DNA of 60,000 nucleotides from Hormiphora californensis (GCA_020137815.1 CM035356.1:3371563-3431562); one strand, 5' to 3'. Shown: positions 1 through 13,257, counted from the first letter of the stretch. Program-made: numbers and translations. The notes: generated by a model not told the origin, from the sequence alone.

Positions 1-937
1 GGTGCAGCGGTAGATAGAAGACGCTCTAGAACTTCAACTGTAAGCTGCGAATTAGGTGGCATCTAGAGGACAGCCGGGGACAGACAGTCTGGCTTAATGG
101 GATCGCACCCGTGCTCAAATAACTATCTCTCTCTGTCTCCCTCTTTTTTTCAGTAACTGTCTCTCTCTGTTTCATTTTTTTCTCTTCTCTGTTACTTAAT
201 GGACCGCGGCCTCTGTCTATATACAAACAGGGACCGCTGCTAGCTTATATGACCGCATATTGTGACAGATGCATATAACTCTCCCTCTCTCTCTCTCTCT
301 CCCTCTCCCTGTCTCTCACTCCCTCTCTCTTTCTCTCTCTTACTCTCTCTCCCTCTCATTTCCTTTGAAGTCCGCTGAGTAAAACAACAACAAGGGGTTT
401 CCAAGCACACAAATCCTAAAGACATGTCCGAAAATTGAGGTGTTAAACCAAGTATAATTTGTTAGAACTATGACATTAGGGCAATATTATGACCGTTTGG
501 AAAAGCAAGGTACTGCTGCTAACGACGCTAGTAGATATCTGTAATCCAGAAATGATCAAGAATTATAATAATCGAGGATACCTATCAATGATATCAAAAA
601 ATGGCTACCGGCCAGTCTCAATCAAAGTATGGCCTTAAGCTTTCGGCCACAGGCAGGATTATAATTGTGCTGTCAGAAGAAAGGTTGAAGTGCTTGTGAT
701 AGGTAGTTGGAAAGGAGAGAGAAAAAGAGGGGGAGAGAGGGGGAGAGAGAGAAAGAGAGAGAGAGGGGGGGAGAGAGTTAGAAAAACATGCATACAATTG
801 CTAATAAATTAATTCTCTATTGGTATGTCGCCCTGAAATTACTATTGAGTTCTGGAATGCTTCAGAACTGGGGACAAACCATGGAGCACAAATATATTTA
901 TTGGGCGGGGGCCATTTCAGTTCATTCTCCTTATATA

Positions 938-943
<6 letters not shown>

Positions 944-970
<27 letters not shown>

Positions 971-971
971 T

Positions 972-1036
<65 letters not shown>

Positions 1037-1053
1037 ATCTCTCTCTCCCGCTC
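944..1053. repeat. (CT)n microsatellite
   Basis: An almost uninterrupted CT dinucleotide array broken by two TTTCTAT interruptions. Confidence 0.95.
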
Positions 1054-1518
1054 TCATCAGAAGAGACGGAAGGAATTCAGGACATCGACAGTAACTCCCC
1101 GCAAACTCAGTTTGGGGTCAAGATCCCCCTCTCTTTTGCGATGAATGCAGGACATAATTCGACAGCAGTACCATGGAAACATCATGAAGCGAGATCAGGA
1201 GGGAGACTATTTCTTGTTCAACCCTCTCTCTCTCCGCGCCCCGCAACAGCGAAGGATAAAATTAAAAAGTATCATGAACATGAGACAATATGACTCATTT
1301 CTAAGGAGTGGCAGACATGTAACTGCAATTAGCATAATGTTAACTGCAATTAGTATTATCTTGGCAGGGTGTTGTTGGAAGGAAACGCACTGAACAAGCT
1401 TTTACACGAATTAACATTAACCTATACCAACGTACTAACATCGTTCACCAACTACCTATCCAATGCCTTTCAGCTCCTGTCAATTCTCTCTTATATTCAG
1501 TCAAGCAATGCAGGCAAT

Positions 1519-1604
1519 AATTCTCCATGGAGATTCTGCACGGTTCACAGTTGACTGGAGCTCCAGTCAACTGTGAACCGTGCAGAATTTATTGGAGAGC
1601 TATA
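1519..1604. repeat. Short palindrome with a GAGCTC centre
   Basis: Two arms of about 43 bp read as reverse complements around GAGCTC (1558-1563), with only a few mismatches near the outer ends. It looks like a small fold-back element; no target-site duplication could be assigned. Confidence 0.8.
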
Positions 1605-2358
1605 TTATACGTCGCGGCTGGGGTATCCGTGACGCACGAAACTATGCAAAAGCTTCAAAATCAAACCAGACAGAAGACTGAGCGGACAGCTGGACTGAGC
1701 TAGAGTTCTTTCCGAGAGAGTTCCGGGACACTGCAGTATAATAGCTATCTCTCATTTTACAAGTTGTTCTTCCTGGGCCTGGGAGGCCACCGGGGGGGCA
1801 CACTATACGTGTAGTAATATGTGCACTATGTTCTCTCAGTTCCTAGTTCCTACAGAGTATAGTGCAGCGGAGAGAATGGATGCAGTGTAAAGAATGCATT
1901 GTACTGAGAGACTACACCACCTCCTGTAATTCTGATTCAATGCACTATTATAATTGCACGTGCTGCATATAATGCCAAACAATGCTTAAGATCAAATCAT
2001 CTGGCTAGATCTTGTATAGAGTGGGATATGAGAAGTAATAGAGCGATACAGTAATACTAGATAGATTCGAGGGAAGCTGGTAGTATGAACTATGAAAGAG
2101 ACGTTAGAAAGAGAGTTAGGAGGAGATGGACGCTTCGGGTACTGGGTAGTAGGAGGAGATCTCTAGCCGAAAAGTGAATGGGAGTCCAGCAATATGGTGC
2201 TCCAGAACCACCAAAACTCTACTTTGATGTAGCTCCAGCGTATAGTAGGAGATCTAACGGGGGACACTGTGATCAGTGTATGAAGATTGAACGGAAATGT
2301 ACTTCATGCTCAATTACATTACACTACAATTAGAGGAGGGGAGTCAGACAGAGGTGAT

Positions 2359-2516
<158 letters not shown>

Positions 2517-3636
2517 GAGACTGACTCCCCGGAAGTTGTGAACTAATTGAGGGAGAATGGCAGACTTCACACATTGAGAGGGAACTGCTATGATAGGAGA
2601 ACAATGAACACATGGCTTCCTCTACAACATTCACACCTACTAGACGACGAGAAGATAGCTATTATAGACGTTATGTGTTATATTCGTTGGAGCAGAGATA
2701 AATAAATAAATTAATAACCCTCCTTGGCTACGCTCGAATAGAAGAGGGGACAAAAGGCGGGGGAGTGATAATATTATGGCGACTGACAGATTACAGGCTA
2801 GACAAAATGGAGTATTTAGAGCTGCCGGATATCAATTATTAACTATCAGGTGGACGAATAACCTATAATTATATCGGCCATTACATCATAATATAGGGAA
2901 GCAGAGAGGAAGGTGGTATTCAAGTTCATATCATGTGTGGGAATATTCTCGAAATACAACATATGCCACTCAGCTGCTGTTGATGTGACACACACACAGT
3001 GTAATACAGTGCTGGGAATCAGATAGCGGCAAACAGGCGCTGCTACTCATTCTAGCTCATTCTGGTACTGTCTTTGTGCTACTTTTCTATCTTTCTCTCT
3101 CTCTATCTTTCTCTCTCTATCTTTTTCTTTCTCTATCTCTCTCTATCTTTCTCTCACACAGTGCTTATATTCAGGCATATTTAGAATGGCGAACAGGAAA
3201 TTGCAGCTTGTCGGAGATCTAAAGTAATGCTGGAGTTGAAAAGAGAGATGGAGAGAGATGGAGAGAGGGGAGATAGAAATAGAGAGAAAGAGAGATGGAA
3301 TGATATAGGGACAATAACTGTAGACCTCTATGTTTGGAACTATTTTAAATTCTAAAAACGTGGGAGACAACAACTTCTCAGTCATTATGGGAGACACGGA
3401 GAGATCATTTCCTTTCATTATATAATTTATAATTTAATTAGAATAATTCAATTTAAAGAAACAAATTTCTATCTTTCTTATTCGAAAAACAACTTTACTC
3501 GGATTGTAAGCATCAAAGTTTTGAAGAATATACAAATTAGGCTCTTGGGATATTCGAGTATATTTGAGATGGTATCTAGAGAGGGAAAACCCACGACTTG
3601 GCAGTTGACAGGACTCCGAGAGACAAAGAGAGAGGG

Positions 3637-3643
3637 AGAGAGG

Positions 3644-3732
<89 letters not shown>
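3637..3732. repeat. (GA)n microsatellite
   Basis: GA dinucleotide array, pure over its last 70 bp. Confidence 0.95.
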
Positions 3733-3734
<2 letters not shown>

Positions 3735-4816
3735 CTCACATTCCAGCTGCATACCAAGGGCTGCTGACAGTCAGCTGTTACCCACAAATCGAGATAGGAA
3801 GTTCCCCGCCTACATTTTTCCAGGCACTCCGCCCTATATAATAGTACTAGTAGGTTTGCTGTAGACTGACAGGCGCCTATAACAGCTGTAGCCTAATAGC
3901 GTGTGATCTCATTCTCACAACAACTACTGCTGCTGTAAGCTGATCCTGATGCATCGACTAGTGAAACACATTGGAGATAGGATCTGAACCAAGATAGGAT
4001 CTGAACCTCTTATGACAGAGAACGGATTTGTTTCCATCCGAAACATTGGAAAAGGGATTTTTCTAAGCTGCACCTAGAAAACGCGAGTGCGAGAAACCCA
4101 TGGGTGGTCGAACCAGGGCGACAGACACAGTAATTAGCTGTCTTTCACGCGAGACTGGGTCTAGCACCGCACCCCGGACAGGTAATATAACATAATAATT
4201 AATAAGAATAATATACAGACCTCCTTTCTAAAATTCTACAGATAGAGAGGAGGTCCAATACACGGAGAAGACACGAAAAAAAGAGAGAAAAAAGAGGTCC
4301 GACCAATATATGTCGGAGGGAAAACCTATAATATCAACCTGCCGTCCTGCGGTCCAGACAAGCGTCTAGAGATAACACAACGTGCTGTACTAGACAGCCC
4401 GGTCACTGGACTCTCTGGTCTAGCATCTCACTCACTAGACACACCTTATGATACCTCCATCACTCTTTTAGCCAAGCTTCTCTACTTTTCAAACTCCTCT
4501 AAGGTATGAAAAAGGGCAACAAAATATATGTTATAGGACAAAAATACTATGGCATTACGATTCACGCGTGAGCTAGGGACCATGCAGGTATAATCCCCTC
4601 CCATTATCACTCATTGTGCCCGCTAGCTGAGGCGTGGGCCGGGTTTAATGTTTATCATGGGGTGGGGGGGGGGGGGGGTGGTCTTGGGATAACTAGTAAA
4701 ACATATTCCACCTGTTACGTGGTATTACTGAGTTTAAAACATGCCCCACCACATGGCGAAACAATGGTATGGTACCATGCCTGGTCAAACACGCCCCACG
4801 AATCCAAATTGTTAGA

Positions 4817-4897
4817 TCCACGAGTAATTAACCCCGCTCATTGATGAACTATATGCAATTACTACCCGCTCAGCTTACAGATCTATCATCCCACACA

Positions 4898-4934
<37 letters not shown>
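4817..4934 (+). repeat. Dispersed repeat ending in a CA microsatellite (copy 1)
   Basis: The unit contains TAATTAACCCCGCTCATTGA and, further on, CCCGCTCAGCTTACAGAT followed by CATCCCACACAC and a (CA)n tail. The reverse complement of 54752-54850 carries the same blocks in the same order, including the CA-rich end, so these are two copies of one dispersed element in opposite orientation. Confidence 0.75.
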
Positions 4935-4935
<1 letters not shown>

Positions 4936-5580
4936 AGATTTACTATGAGAGTTTTCATAACTATATCAACCTCGCATGTTGTGTGTATGTTGAGTGAGGC
5001 ATAACTTGAGATGTTTTTTTTCAAACATCTACAATTAATAACTCATTCACTGAATGACTCATTCAGCATTCTATGCTTTTCTTAGTTTTTATAATCTATC
5101 AACGCTATAATCATAACGCACTGTTTATATGGCTTCAATTTACAAGGGACGTCAGTTGTTTTCTATTTCTGTTCCTGTGTACCACTTGTTTTACTTCAGT
5201 TAGTAAGGGGAGGGAGAGTCGAGAATTTAACACATCTTTACTGGGAGATCTCAGATCTCAGGATTGTTGTGTAACATCTCTCTAGAGAGATGTTACACAA
5301 CGTGACAACAATCATGTCCTTCGTGGCGTTATAACTGCAGGCTGCTCTCCCAGATGACCTTATTTGAGATAGAGAGGGGATAGAAAAAGGAAAGCGTTCG
5401 ACACAGCCTACACCATTCTACAAGTTTGCCTTTATAGTTTATAATTTGAAGGTAGAGGGGACGCAGGTTGGACCATGGCATCAGGATTTGTCAGGACAGC
5501 ACGTGGCGATAGTTTTCACTTCCCACCCATTGCCATGATCTTTTGTAATGTTCTAACCCTCATTTACATATGTAAAGCGC

Positions 5581-5791
5581 ATGAAAAGAGGGTAGAGCAA
5601 GGCAAATGATCTTATAAAACCGTTCCCTCGCCTCAATTAAGTCGTTGCTTGTGTTGTAAATGTGTGCATTTTGACTCCTGAATCTAAGATTCAGGAGTCA
5701 AAATACACACATTTACAACACAAGCAACGACTTAATTGAGGCGAGGGAACGGTTTTATAAGATCATTTGCCTTGCTCTACCCTCTTTTCAT
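5581..5791. mobile_element. Fold-back (MITE-like) element A
   Basis: Positions 5581-5680 and 5692-5791 are reverse complements, with one mismatch noticed. The centre is at 5686. This is a nearly complete hairpin of 211 bp with no coding capacity. It directly abuts a second fold-back element on its right. No target-site duplication is evident because the two elements share a border. Confidence 0.85.
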
Positions 5792-6056
5792 ATTTTATGA
5801 AGGAGCAATATTACTGCTCCTTCATAAAATATTATATGCCCCCAAACAAGTAGGTACAGAAGAATAGGCAACCATGTTACTGCAGAACAGAAACAGTTTG
5901 GCAGTCTTCAATAAGATTCAGTGAATCTTATTGAAGACTGCCAAACTGTTTCTGTTCTGCAGTAACATGGTTGTCTATATATCTTCTGTATACCTACTTG
6001 TTTGGGTGCATATAATATTTTATGAAGGAGCAGTAATATTGCTCCTTCATAAAATA
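5791..6056. mobile_element. Fold-back element B with hairpin-forming termini
   Basis: A second palindrome is centred at 5921. Each end is itself a small hairpin (5791-5832 and about 6014-6056) containing GAAGGAGCA and TGCTCCTTC, so the whole element can fold as a stem with two small stem-loops at its tips. The middle arms contain GAACAGAAACAGTTTGGCAG and its reverse complement. A few indels separate the arms. It lies about 190 bp upstream of the receptor ATG. Confidence 0.85.
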
Positions 6057-6243
6057 TTTTATTAGTTACCAAATTATAGAGACGAGTTTACTAGTGATGT
6101 CACGTGATACACATACTTCTATAATTGGTCCAATTTTCCCGTGGTCTGCATGTATTGCCCCATGTGTTTGACCGCCGTCAGAGTTTCTGCTAATGGAGAC
6201 ACTTAATTTTCCAGTGATAAAACTATAGTGTTTTAGATATAAT

Positions 6244-7239
6244 ATGGCAATTTTCGGTGACGGAGGGACTTCAGTTCCAGACTTTCCACTGATGATCTTC
6301 TTCATTCTGCTGTCCGGTTTTGCAATTCCTCTCAATCTCCTAGTACTACGACACAACTACTGGAAAAACTCATCCATCGCACGAGATCTTTACCTTGTGC
6401 TCGGCACTGTGGATCTCTTCACATGTCCGATCATTAGTATTGGAGTGGCTGTCGGTCTTTGGCAACAAAAGGACCCAGCTTGTTTTGAGGATACCACCCA
6501 GTCGGCCATATGTGACGATAAATACTATTACTACATGAATCGAAATGGCACGGAAGGATGCGCATTTTACTCATTTGTGTCCCAAATTGTTTACGAAGCT
6601 CCCTTTATCATCACCAGCTATCTTACAGTAGCGAGATTCTTACAGATAAAATTCCCTTTTAGGGAGATACCAAGAAAACCGTTTTTCGGATCCCTCTTGG
6701 TATGCCTCGGTTTTACGGTATTAGTACACGGATTTTATGCGTTCTATTCCAAATATATAGACGAATCAGTGTTTGTGAATTACGGCCAAGTTTGTTACCC
6801 CCAGAATGGTTTAAATATTTCAGGATATTACATTTCTTCTTCAAACTTAGATAAAATATTGCAAGTGCCGCGCTGGGTTTTCCAAAGTGTCGGTGTCGTG
6901 TTTGGAGCTATGACTGCGTTTCATCTTTTCCAAAGATTCATGAAACCTGTCGGTAATAGCACTGCGCAATCCCTTGGTAGCACTCTCAGGGTTCTGTTAA
7001 TAAACGGTCTTAGTTTGTTCAGCCTGGTTATCATGTTTGTAGCGGATGAACTCGTCTCGGAAAATGAGGAAGAAATGGATGGTGAATCGATTGAGGTAGA
7101 GATGCAAAGTAGATCTCTCAGTCTGATGATACTACTATTTTTTGCATATGTTGTCCAATCGCCATTGAATTCTTTTTTGGATCCAATTATTTATATCGCT
7201 ATGAGTAGAGAATCTGTTTTCAAAAACGATGGTACCTGA
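6244..7239 (+). CDS. Intronless seven-transmembrane receptor, rhodopsin-like class A GPCR
   Basis: This 331-residue protein is probably a plasma-membrane G-protein-coupled receptor of unknown ligand. Hydrophobic segments fall near residues 14-35, 48-70, 106-131, 147-168, 208-230, 246-268 and 290-318. Cys106 at the start of TM3 and Cys184 in the second extracellular loop fit the class A disulfide. TM7 ends in DPIIYIAMSR, a good match to the N/DPxxY signature. The usual DRY after TM3 is replaced by VARFLQ, so the ionic-lock Asp is missing. N-glycosylation sequons lie at Asn101 (NGT) and Asn191 (NIS). The third extracellular loop is strongly acidic (about 270-287). The cytoplasmic tail is only about 10 residues. 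The ATG chosen is the first in the open frame. The single-exon structure is common in lineage-expanded invertebrate receptors. No subfamily was recognised. Confidence 0.85.
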   Translation: MAIFGDGGTSVPDFPLMIFFILLSGFAIPLNLLVLRHNYWKNSSIARDLYLVLGTVDLFTCPIISIGVAVGLWQQKDPACFEDTTQSAICDDKYYYYMNRNGTEGCAFYSFVSQIVYEAPFIITSYLTVARFLQIKFPFREIPRKPFFGSLLVCLGFTVLVHGFYAFYSKYIDESVFVNYGQVCYPQNGLNISGYYISSSNLDKILQVPRWVFQSVGVVFGAMTAFHLFQRFMKPVGNSTAQSLGSTLRVLLINGLSLFSLVIMFVADELVSENEEEMDGESIEVEMQSRSLSLMILLFFAYVVQSPLNSFLDPIIYIAMSRESVFKNDGT

Positions 7240-7299
7240 CACCAAAAAGAACTGTTGCACTAGACAATGCAAGGAGAACATCGCTGAGAATATGTTGAA

Positions 7300-7305
7300 A
7301 ATAAA
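7300..7305 (+). terminator. Polyadenylation signal of the receptor gene
   Basis: A canonical AATAAA lies 60 bp after the stop codon and is followed by T-rich sequence. Confidence 0.7.
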
Positions 7306-7309
7306 ACTT

Positions 7310-10300
7310 TTATGTACCTCTACTGTCTAGACAATTCGTATTTTAAAAGTATTTTAATATTGAAAGGCCGATCAAATGATATGTATACACGATTTGCTGT
7401 AATTGTTCTTTTCTAATTAAAATTTAAATAACAAAAATACATTATTGTGCTGTTTGATTTAACTTTTTCCCACGCCCTGGGTTAAAACATAACAATCTAG
7501 CCAAAGAATTAAACAAGGAATTAAACACGAGACAAAGGATCTCCAAGGACCAAAGATCTCTGCAGCTGCATCGTGATAGAGCTGCTGCAGCAAGTGGTGT
7601 TGCTGCTGCAGGCGCTTTGTGGTAAGCTGCAGAATGTGACAAATAACGGCGATCAGACTGCTCTATTAAGACTACAGAAGACTCTACAGACTGCTATATT
7701 AGACTACAAAATAATAAATATAGATCTTACACTTTAAAGTCTGCAGGGTCTACATCTGATATAATGTTAGACGTAATAAAAGATATGATACAGAACACTT
7801 GGAATATTATGGGGGGGGGGGGGGTCGAGACTCGAGAACTACAGTGAAACAAACACAGACCGATCTAGGGGTATTTGCTGAGTCTCTCACCCCTTACTCA
7901 ACAACTAACATTTAACAGAAAGGATAGACAGCACCCGCAGCATTCAGATCAGACGGGCCAGATGACAAATAGAGTGCCACTTCGTGCAACCCTCCCTATA
8001 GATCTAGACGGCTGATATATCAGCTATTAGTCAAGCTCCCTACATTTCCGTCTCAATATATAATGACCTCATATATAATTGTGGTGGAAGATGCTTCGCT
8101 GTCTGTCCGTTCGGCCCGTTAAGCGCTCGCGTAAGCTCACACCGGGCTGACAGACAAGGAACATGTCAAGTGGAATCTAGGCATGCGTCATACAGCTAGA
8201 GCACGTGGCAATTCCAGCAGAAAGAAAACAGGTAGAAGTGAAAAGCACAGCTCTCAATTTCAAAGTGATAATGTCGTTTATCACAGAGCGGTATCACCTT
8301 TTATATTTAGCGGCCATTTGAAAACTTGATTCACCGTTTTGAAATAGCATTTTGATAAGAGAAAGCACCGGTATAATATATACCAATTCCAGGCTCTAGA
8401 GCGGATAATGATCAGCAGTTCAAAAGAAGGAACTGCTCTTTATCTCATTACAGACGTCACGCACAAATCACAAAAGGAGCCTAATTAATGGTCAGTAATC
8501 ATATAGCCACAAGCCAGTATTATGTCAATCTCATATTTAGTATTTGGCTCACCACCACATATGTCAGTTGTAAATCGAATGAAAAATCAAGGAGAGATAA
8601 AGAAGAAAGCGACGTATTGCTGTACAAACCGGGAATTGTAGAACTTGGTTTTGAGTAGAGGAAGGAAGGGAGTGAGCTGTCAGAGCGCATTGGCCTGATA
8701 TATGATGCAGGGAGAAAGGAGCTTGGTACACAACACACACACATAGCCATCATGATAACTCATCATCACACGCATATTGTACTGCTGTGATGAACCAATC
8801 AATATGTTGGATATATCGAGCGAAGTTATGCGATATAGATCGCCTGGGTTACCTCTTCTAGGCCTTCTTCCTCTTGTACCTCCCTTTACCATATCTGTCA
8901 CACTAGAACATTCTATATATTCCTTCTATCCCTATACCTCCGCTCTGTAAATAAATCTCTCTTTTTCTCTCTCTTTTTCTCTCTCCCTCTCAGCTCTCTC
9001 TCTTTCTCTCTTCAATAAGGCAAATAAACTGACAGGCATTCTGGCATTGAGGAGTTAGGTTTTAGGGCTTGGTCGACGAGGAAATTAAAAGAGGGAGAAA
9101 AGAATGTCAACTAGGATTTTCGTGATCACAAGAGACAACAGTCACATTTGTATTGTTACAGTACTCAAATATTGGAGGGGGTTGGTATTGATCATTCATT
9201 GGAGGACTGAGCAATGAATCTACCAAAATAAAAGTGATCTCTGTTGCCCCCCCCCCCCCCCCAGTATGACAATGGAATGTGCTAATCAGTTGCACGCGTT
9301 GCACTTGAGGGGGGGGGGGGTAAACATGATTTGTATCAGTAACAATCGCTGGGTCGACAATATGAATTTTCAATTCCATCCCCCACACTATAGAAACACT
9401 TGTAAGAGTTCTCACTTGTCGCGAGACAGCATGAACTAGTGTGTTTCAATATATTGTGTTTGACTCAACTGTCTAAAAGTAAAACAAGTCTAGGATTTCA
9501 AACAATGTGAACAGTCCGGAGGGATGTAAAGAGAGAGGGGGAGAGGAGGGATATAAAGAGAGAGGCGATATAAAGAATTCGTGGCAGCAGTAAATTTGCA
9601 CTGAATTAAATAAAATGTAGAACTGAGGATGGAAATGACAACAGAAACAAAGGCATCAATGCCCAATGGCGTGTGTTTATTTTTGGTTAAAATCGAATGC
9701 TGCATTCGATTTTTATAACAGGAAAGAAAGCGGTGCCACAATTGATCTTGGCCTTGCAGTCTAGAAACTTCGTGATCTTAATTTGTCAATATCTGACTCT
9801 GAAATAGGGTCAGGTCAATGTTCTGACAGACTGGGAAACAGCTAAATGAATTGATCTAGAACTACAGCTAGAGAAGAAGCTGGGATAATGAAGTTACAAC
9901 TGCAGAGCAGGGCCGGGTAATTTGGTATAAAGTGCTCTCTTAACCTCACCCTTCATTGAAACACAAATTGTGTGACATAATACCAGCTCGGACACTTTGG
10001 GAGAGAGAGGGGAGAAAGAGAGGGAGAGAAAGGGATTCATTGGAAAGTGTGAGAAGCACTGAAAACTATATAATACGAGAGGAGGAATTTGGGAAATTAT
10101 AACAGCCCTCGTTCACACAATTGAGCTCAGACGCTTTGGTTTATCAGATGATGTGAGGACAGTCTGATGAGAGGGAGAGATAGAGAGGGCTGAGGGAGGG
10201 AGGGAGAGAGAGAGAGTAAAGTGGGAAGAGAGAGAACAAAGATATATGTAAGATGTTAGGACTTAGGTGAAGGAATTATATGACTGCATGACCTATAAAC

Positions 10301-10636
10301 ACGCCTCCCTTTACAAGGATACACTAATTGGAGACGTGTTAAAACTGAGACAATTAGGGAGACATTAAGAAAGTTGTTACAGAATGACACTGGAGACAGG
10401 GCGTGTCGGCGGTTTAGCACTAATCTAAACACTGCACTACTGCTACTAGATGTTTTAGTAGTAAACACTGCACTGTGCAGATTGTACAGAGCAGATTGTA
10501 CAGAGCTCTGTGATGTTGTTACTTTTTGTAAAATGGTTGGAGGAAATGTCACCTATGATATATTCTATGTGGTGGCAAACAAACAATCATGAATCAAATA
10601 ATTAGAAAAACAAACAAACAAACAAACATCACTAAC
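7310..10636. other. Gene-poor spacer
   Basis: No gene was recognised. The stretch contains a G13 run (about 7812), a C17 run (about 9247), a G12 run (about 9309), CT-rich tracts (8958-9012) and GA-rich tracts (10000-10030, 10170-10240). A minus-strand open frame at 9107-9415 crosses both long homopolymers and is discussed under rejected items. Confidence 0.6.
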
Positions 10637-10741
10637 CTCATCACTGCTGCAATGGTACTTTCCGGTGTCTTGACTGCACAACAGATAATCCTCCACACTG
10701 GGCTCAATCATGGTGCAACAGATAGCTGTAGCTAAAATACC
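10637..10741 (-). CDS. Possible orphan coding exon, Cys-containing
   Basis: On the minus strand, TTGTTTTAG is followed by exactly 35 open codons and then a donor GAG|GTTAGT. The exon is phase 0 at both ends. Its translation contains TMIEPSVEDYLLCSQDTGKY and four cysteines. The splice signals and composition look genuine, but no partner exons or family were recognised. It may be an internal exon of an unplaced minus-strand gene. Confidence 0.3.
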
Positions 10742-11234
10742 CTAAAACAAGGAGAATACCATGGATTAGATTGTGTAGCTTACACCGCTCTGTGATGGTT
10801 CGCTAGAGTATGGATTAGACTGAATTGGAATATCGATGTAAAACTAAATCAGGGGGAGCAGTGGGGGAATGGGAAACTAGCAAACCGAAACCTTGCATGT
10901 GGAATTCATGAAGTCACAGCCATGACACAATGCTTGATATGAAGGTAATTAGGAACGATCTTATGACAACATTATAACCCCACGCCCTATTTTAGGGCAT
11001 GGGGGGTTTTATAGGGCCCCTAAAATATATTTCATATATTATCAAAGGAGCTCAAATGAGTAAGAATTATAGCATGCAGCTCTTTGAGATATTTTTAGCT
11101 TAGCTAGTTCACACCTAGGTGTGACCTAGCACCTTTGCAGAAGCCTGCAACTCGATATTCGTGCAGCAGTGGGCAGTTATGTAGCTCTGTACTCTCGGAA
11201 ATAGACCGGCTGTTATAGTAAGAACAGCTGCAGT

Positions 11235-12068
11235 CTAGTTCCGAGTTTTCATATTTTTAAATTCTACGATATCTTTATTTGAGAGTGAAAAATCGTTTTC
11301 TTCAATTATATATTTGCTACAGTACTTCATTGCTAGACGATCAAAGTACATAGCCGGGAGCTGGAATCGAGTTATCACCAGGATATTGGAAACTTTATCG
11401 ATTGGAGATTGGGACAAGGGGGGACTGTACCTATAGGATAGAACTGCAAAGTAATCAAATCAGAAGGATACTGTCACAGTTTAGATCTGTAATTCACTTT
11501 ACTGTAATTTCTACCGATACGCGTGCCATACAGGATATCATAGAGGATATCCCGATCGATATCTTATAACAACAGCTAATTAGAATCAATAAAAACCAAG
11601 AGACCTACTAGCTCAAATATATACACCAAGTTAGAGTATTGATCAACGTATGTTTTAAGTAAAGTGTTGCAGGATGTCTAGCTTAAATTTATACGTCTCT
11701 GCACTGTAACAAACCAGTCAACACACCACACATACTATTGAGGGCAGTAGGGTTTCTACCGATATACAGCTAGTCAACGTCTCAGCTCTCAGAGTACTTT
11801 TTAAAATTACAAAGTGACAGCTTCACATTTCTCGAATTCCGCTGTTCTAAGAAGAGCAGGAGAAGCTGAGACTTCTCGAAGCGGAGAAATTTTGCAACAA
11901 TGTCGAAATATACCGGGTAGTAAGTTTCGGATAGAATTTCGAAGGAGGGATTATCCTGAATTATAGGCATACAACATGACTGCAACATATCGCGCACGCT
12001 GTCTTTTTTGGAGAGGGCAGAAACAAAGAAGGATTTACATTGAAACTTAAGCGACTCAAATACTTGGG
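11235..12068 (-). CDS. Possible BTB-like gene or relic (two fragments)
   Basis: Two minus-strand open stretches have a coding-like composition. The upstream one (about 12068-11782) includes FEILSETYYPVYFDIVAKFL. This resembles the second half of a BTB/POZ fold, where an I-x-I strand is followed by a Y-x-V-F helix. The downstream one (11417-11235) reads ILVITRFQLPAMYFDRLAMK, reminiscent of the segment that follows a BTB domain (L-x-x-A-x-x-F-x-L-x-x-L). Both end in stops and no clear splice junction joins them. A minisatellite lies immediately upstream. It could be a degenerate gene copy; the family call is tentative. Confidence 0.3.
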
Positions 12069-12190
12069 TGTTGCTAGGTGTGTTACAAGTGTTTAATAAG
12101 TGTGTTACAAGTGTTGCTAGGTGTGTTACAAGTGTTGCTAGGTGTGTTACAAGTGTTGCTAGGTGCATGTTGCTAGGCGTGTTGCTAGGT
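12068..12190. repeat. Minisatellite, unit about GTGTTGCTAGGTGTGTTACAA
   Basis: A 21-22 bp unit built from TGTTGCTAGGTG and TGTTACAA repeats about four times with small variations and truncated flanking copies. Confidence 0.85.
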
Positions 12191-12338
12191 AGCCTATAAC
12201 TAACTCGGACTAAACTAAGCAGACACGAGCTAGTGAGAGAAAGCTGCTAAAACATGTGGAACGTAGTTCAGTACACGCCCAGTTATACCAGTGTGTGCAT
12301 AAAATTAGTGCTCACGGAAGCAAAGGAAAGATTTCTAG

Positions 12339-12466
<128 letters not shown>

Positions 12467-13257
12467 AGATGGTGTGGGTATATTATGCAGCCTGGATCAT
12501 CATTCTATGAGGCCGATAAAGCAGGAAACCCCAAACATGCTGAGCACATGATGAACTTTGTGCAATATAGGGATTATCGTTTATCATTCCTGCAAGCCTA
12601 TAAGGCTGGGTTTCCGGTTATAACAGACCGATCGATTGCACAAAACCTAAAGCTGGTATGCACAAATTGCAACGTTCCTCAAGAGTCACGAGCTGCAAGG
12701 TGAAACACACTCCCACACACTCCTAGCAGCTACAAAAACAAGTGTGCGTGTATTGTTATCTTAGAGCACATGGTATCATGTGTGTGTGTTGGAGATGAAT
12801 TGTTCACCGACCGCAAGTTCCGCGTGTCAGCTACCATCCCGGTAAAACAACCCACGCCCTGTGCAGCAGCTGATGTTACTAAAACAACAACCACTGCCAC
12901 TGCTGCAACTTCCATATTTGGGCATTTTCCAGTCCCACATATGTCATATACTTATCAGAAATTTGGGGCCTATACCCCTCAAATAGTGTCTGGCTGTGGT
13001 CTGGAAATCCCCTACTGAACGGAGAATCACCTTTTCGAGACGAATCCAATTACAGGCCCCGCGGGGTGTCAGTACAACAAAGCACTCTAATGATTAGAGT
13101 ACTTTATTGTTAGTAATCATGGTTATTGGTTACTATGACAACCCCGCCTTCACCAAGAGAATGGAAAATGCATCACGTGATATGACAGAATTCACACCTT
13201 ATCGGTGGTGACCTGTTACTTATTATAAATCGACCTAGATTTCCTAACAGTATCAAT

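Noticed and set aside
9107-9415. Minus-strand frame with a CNNTNVTVVSCDHENPS end and an upstream TTTCTATAG acceptor
   Set aside because: The frame depends on the exact length of C17 and G12 homopolymers and contains poly-Pro and poly-Gly from them; no partner exon or domain was found.
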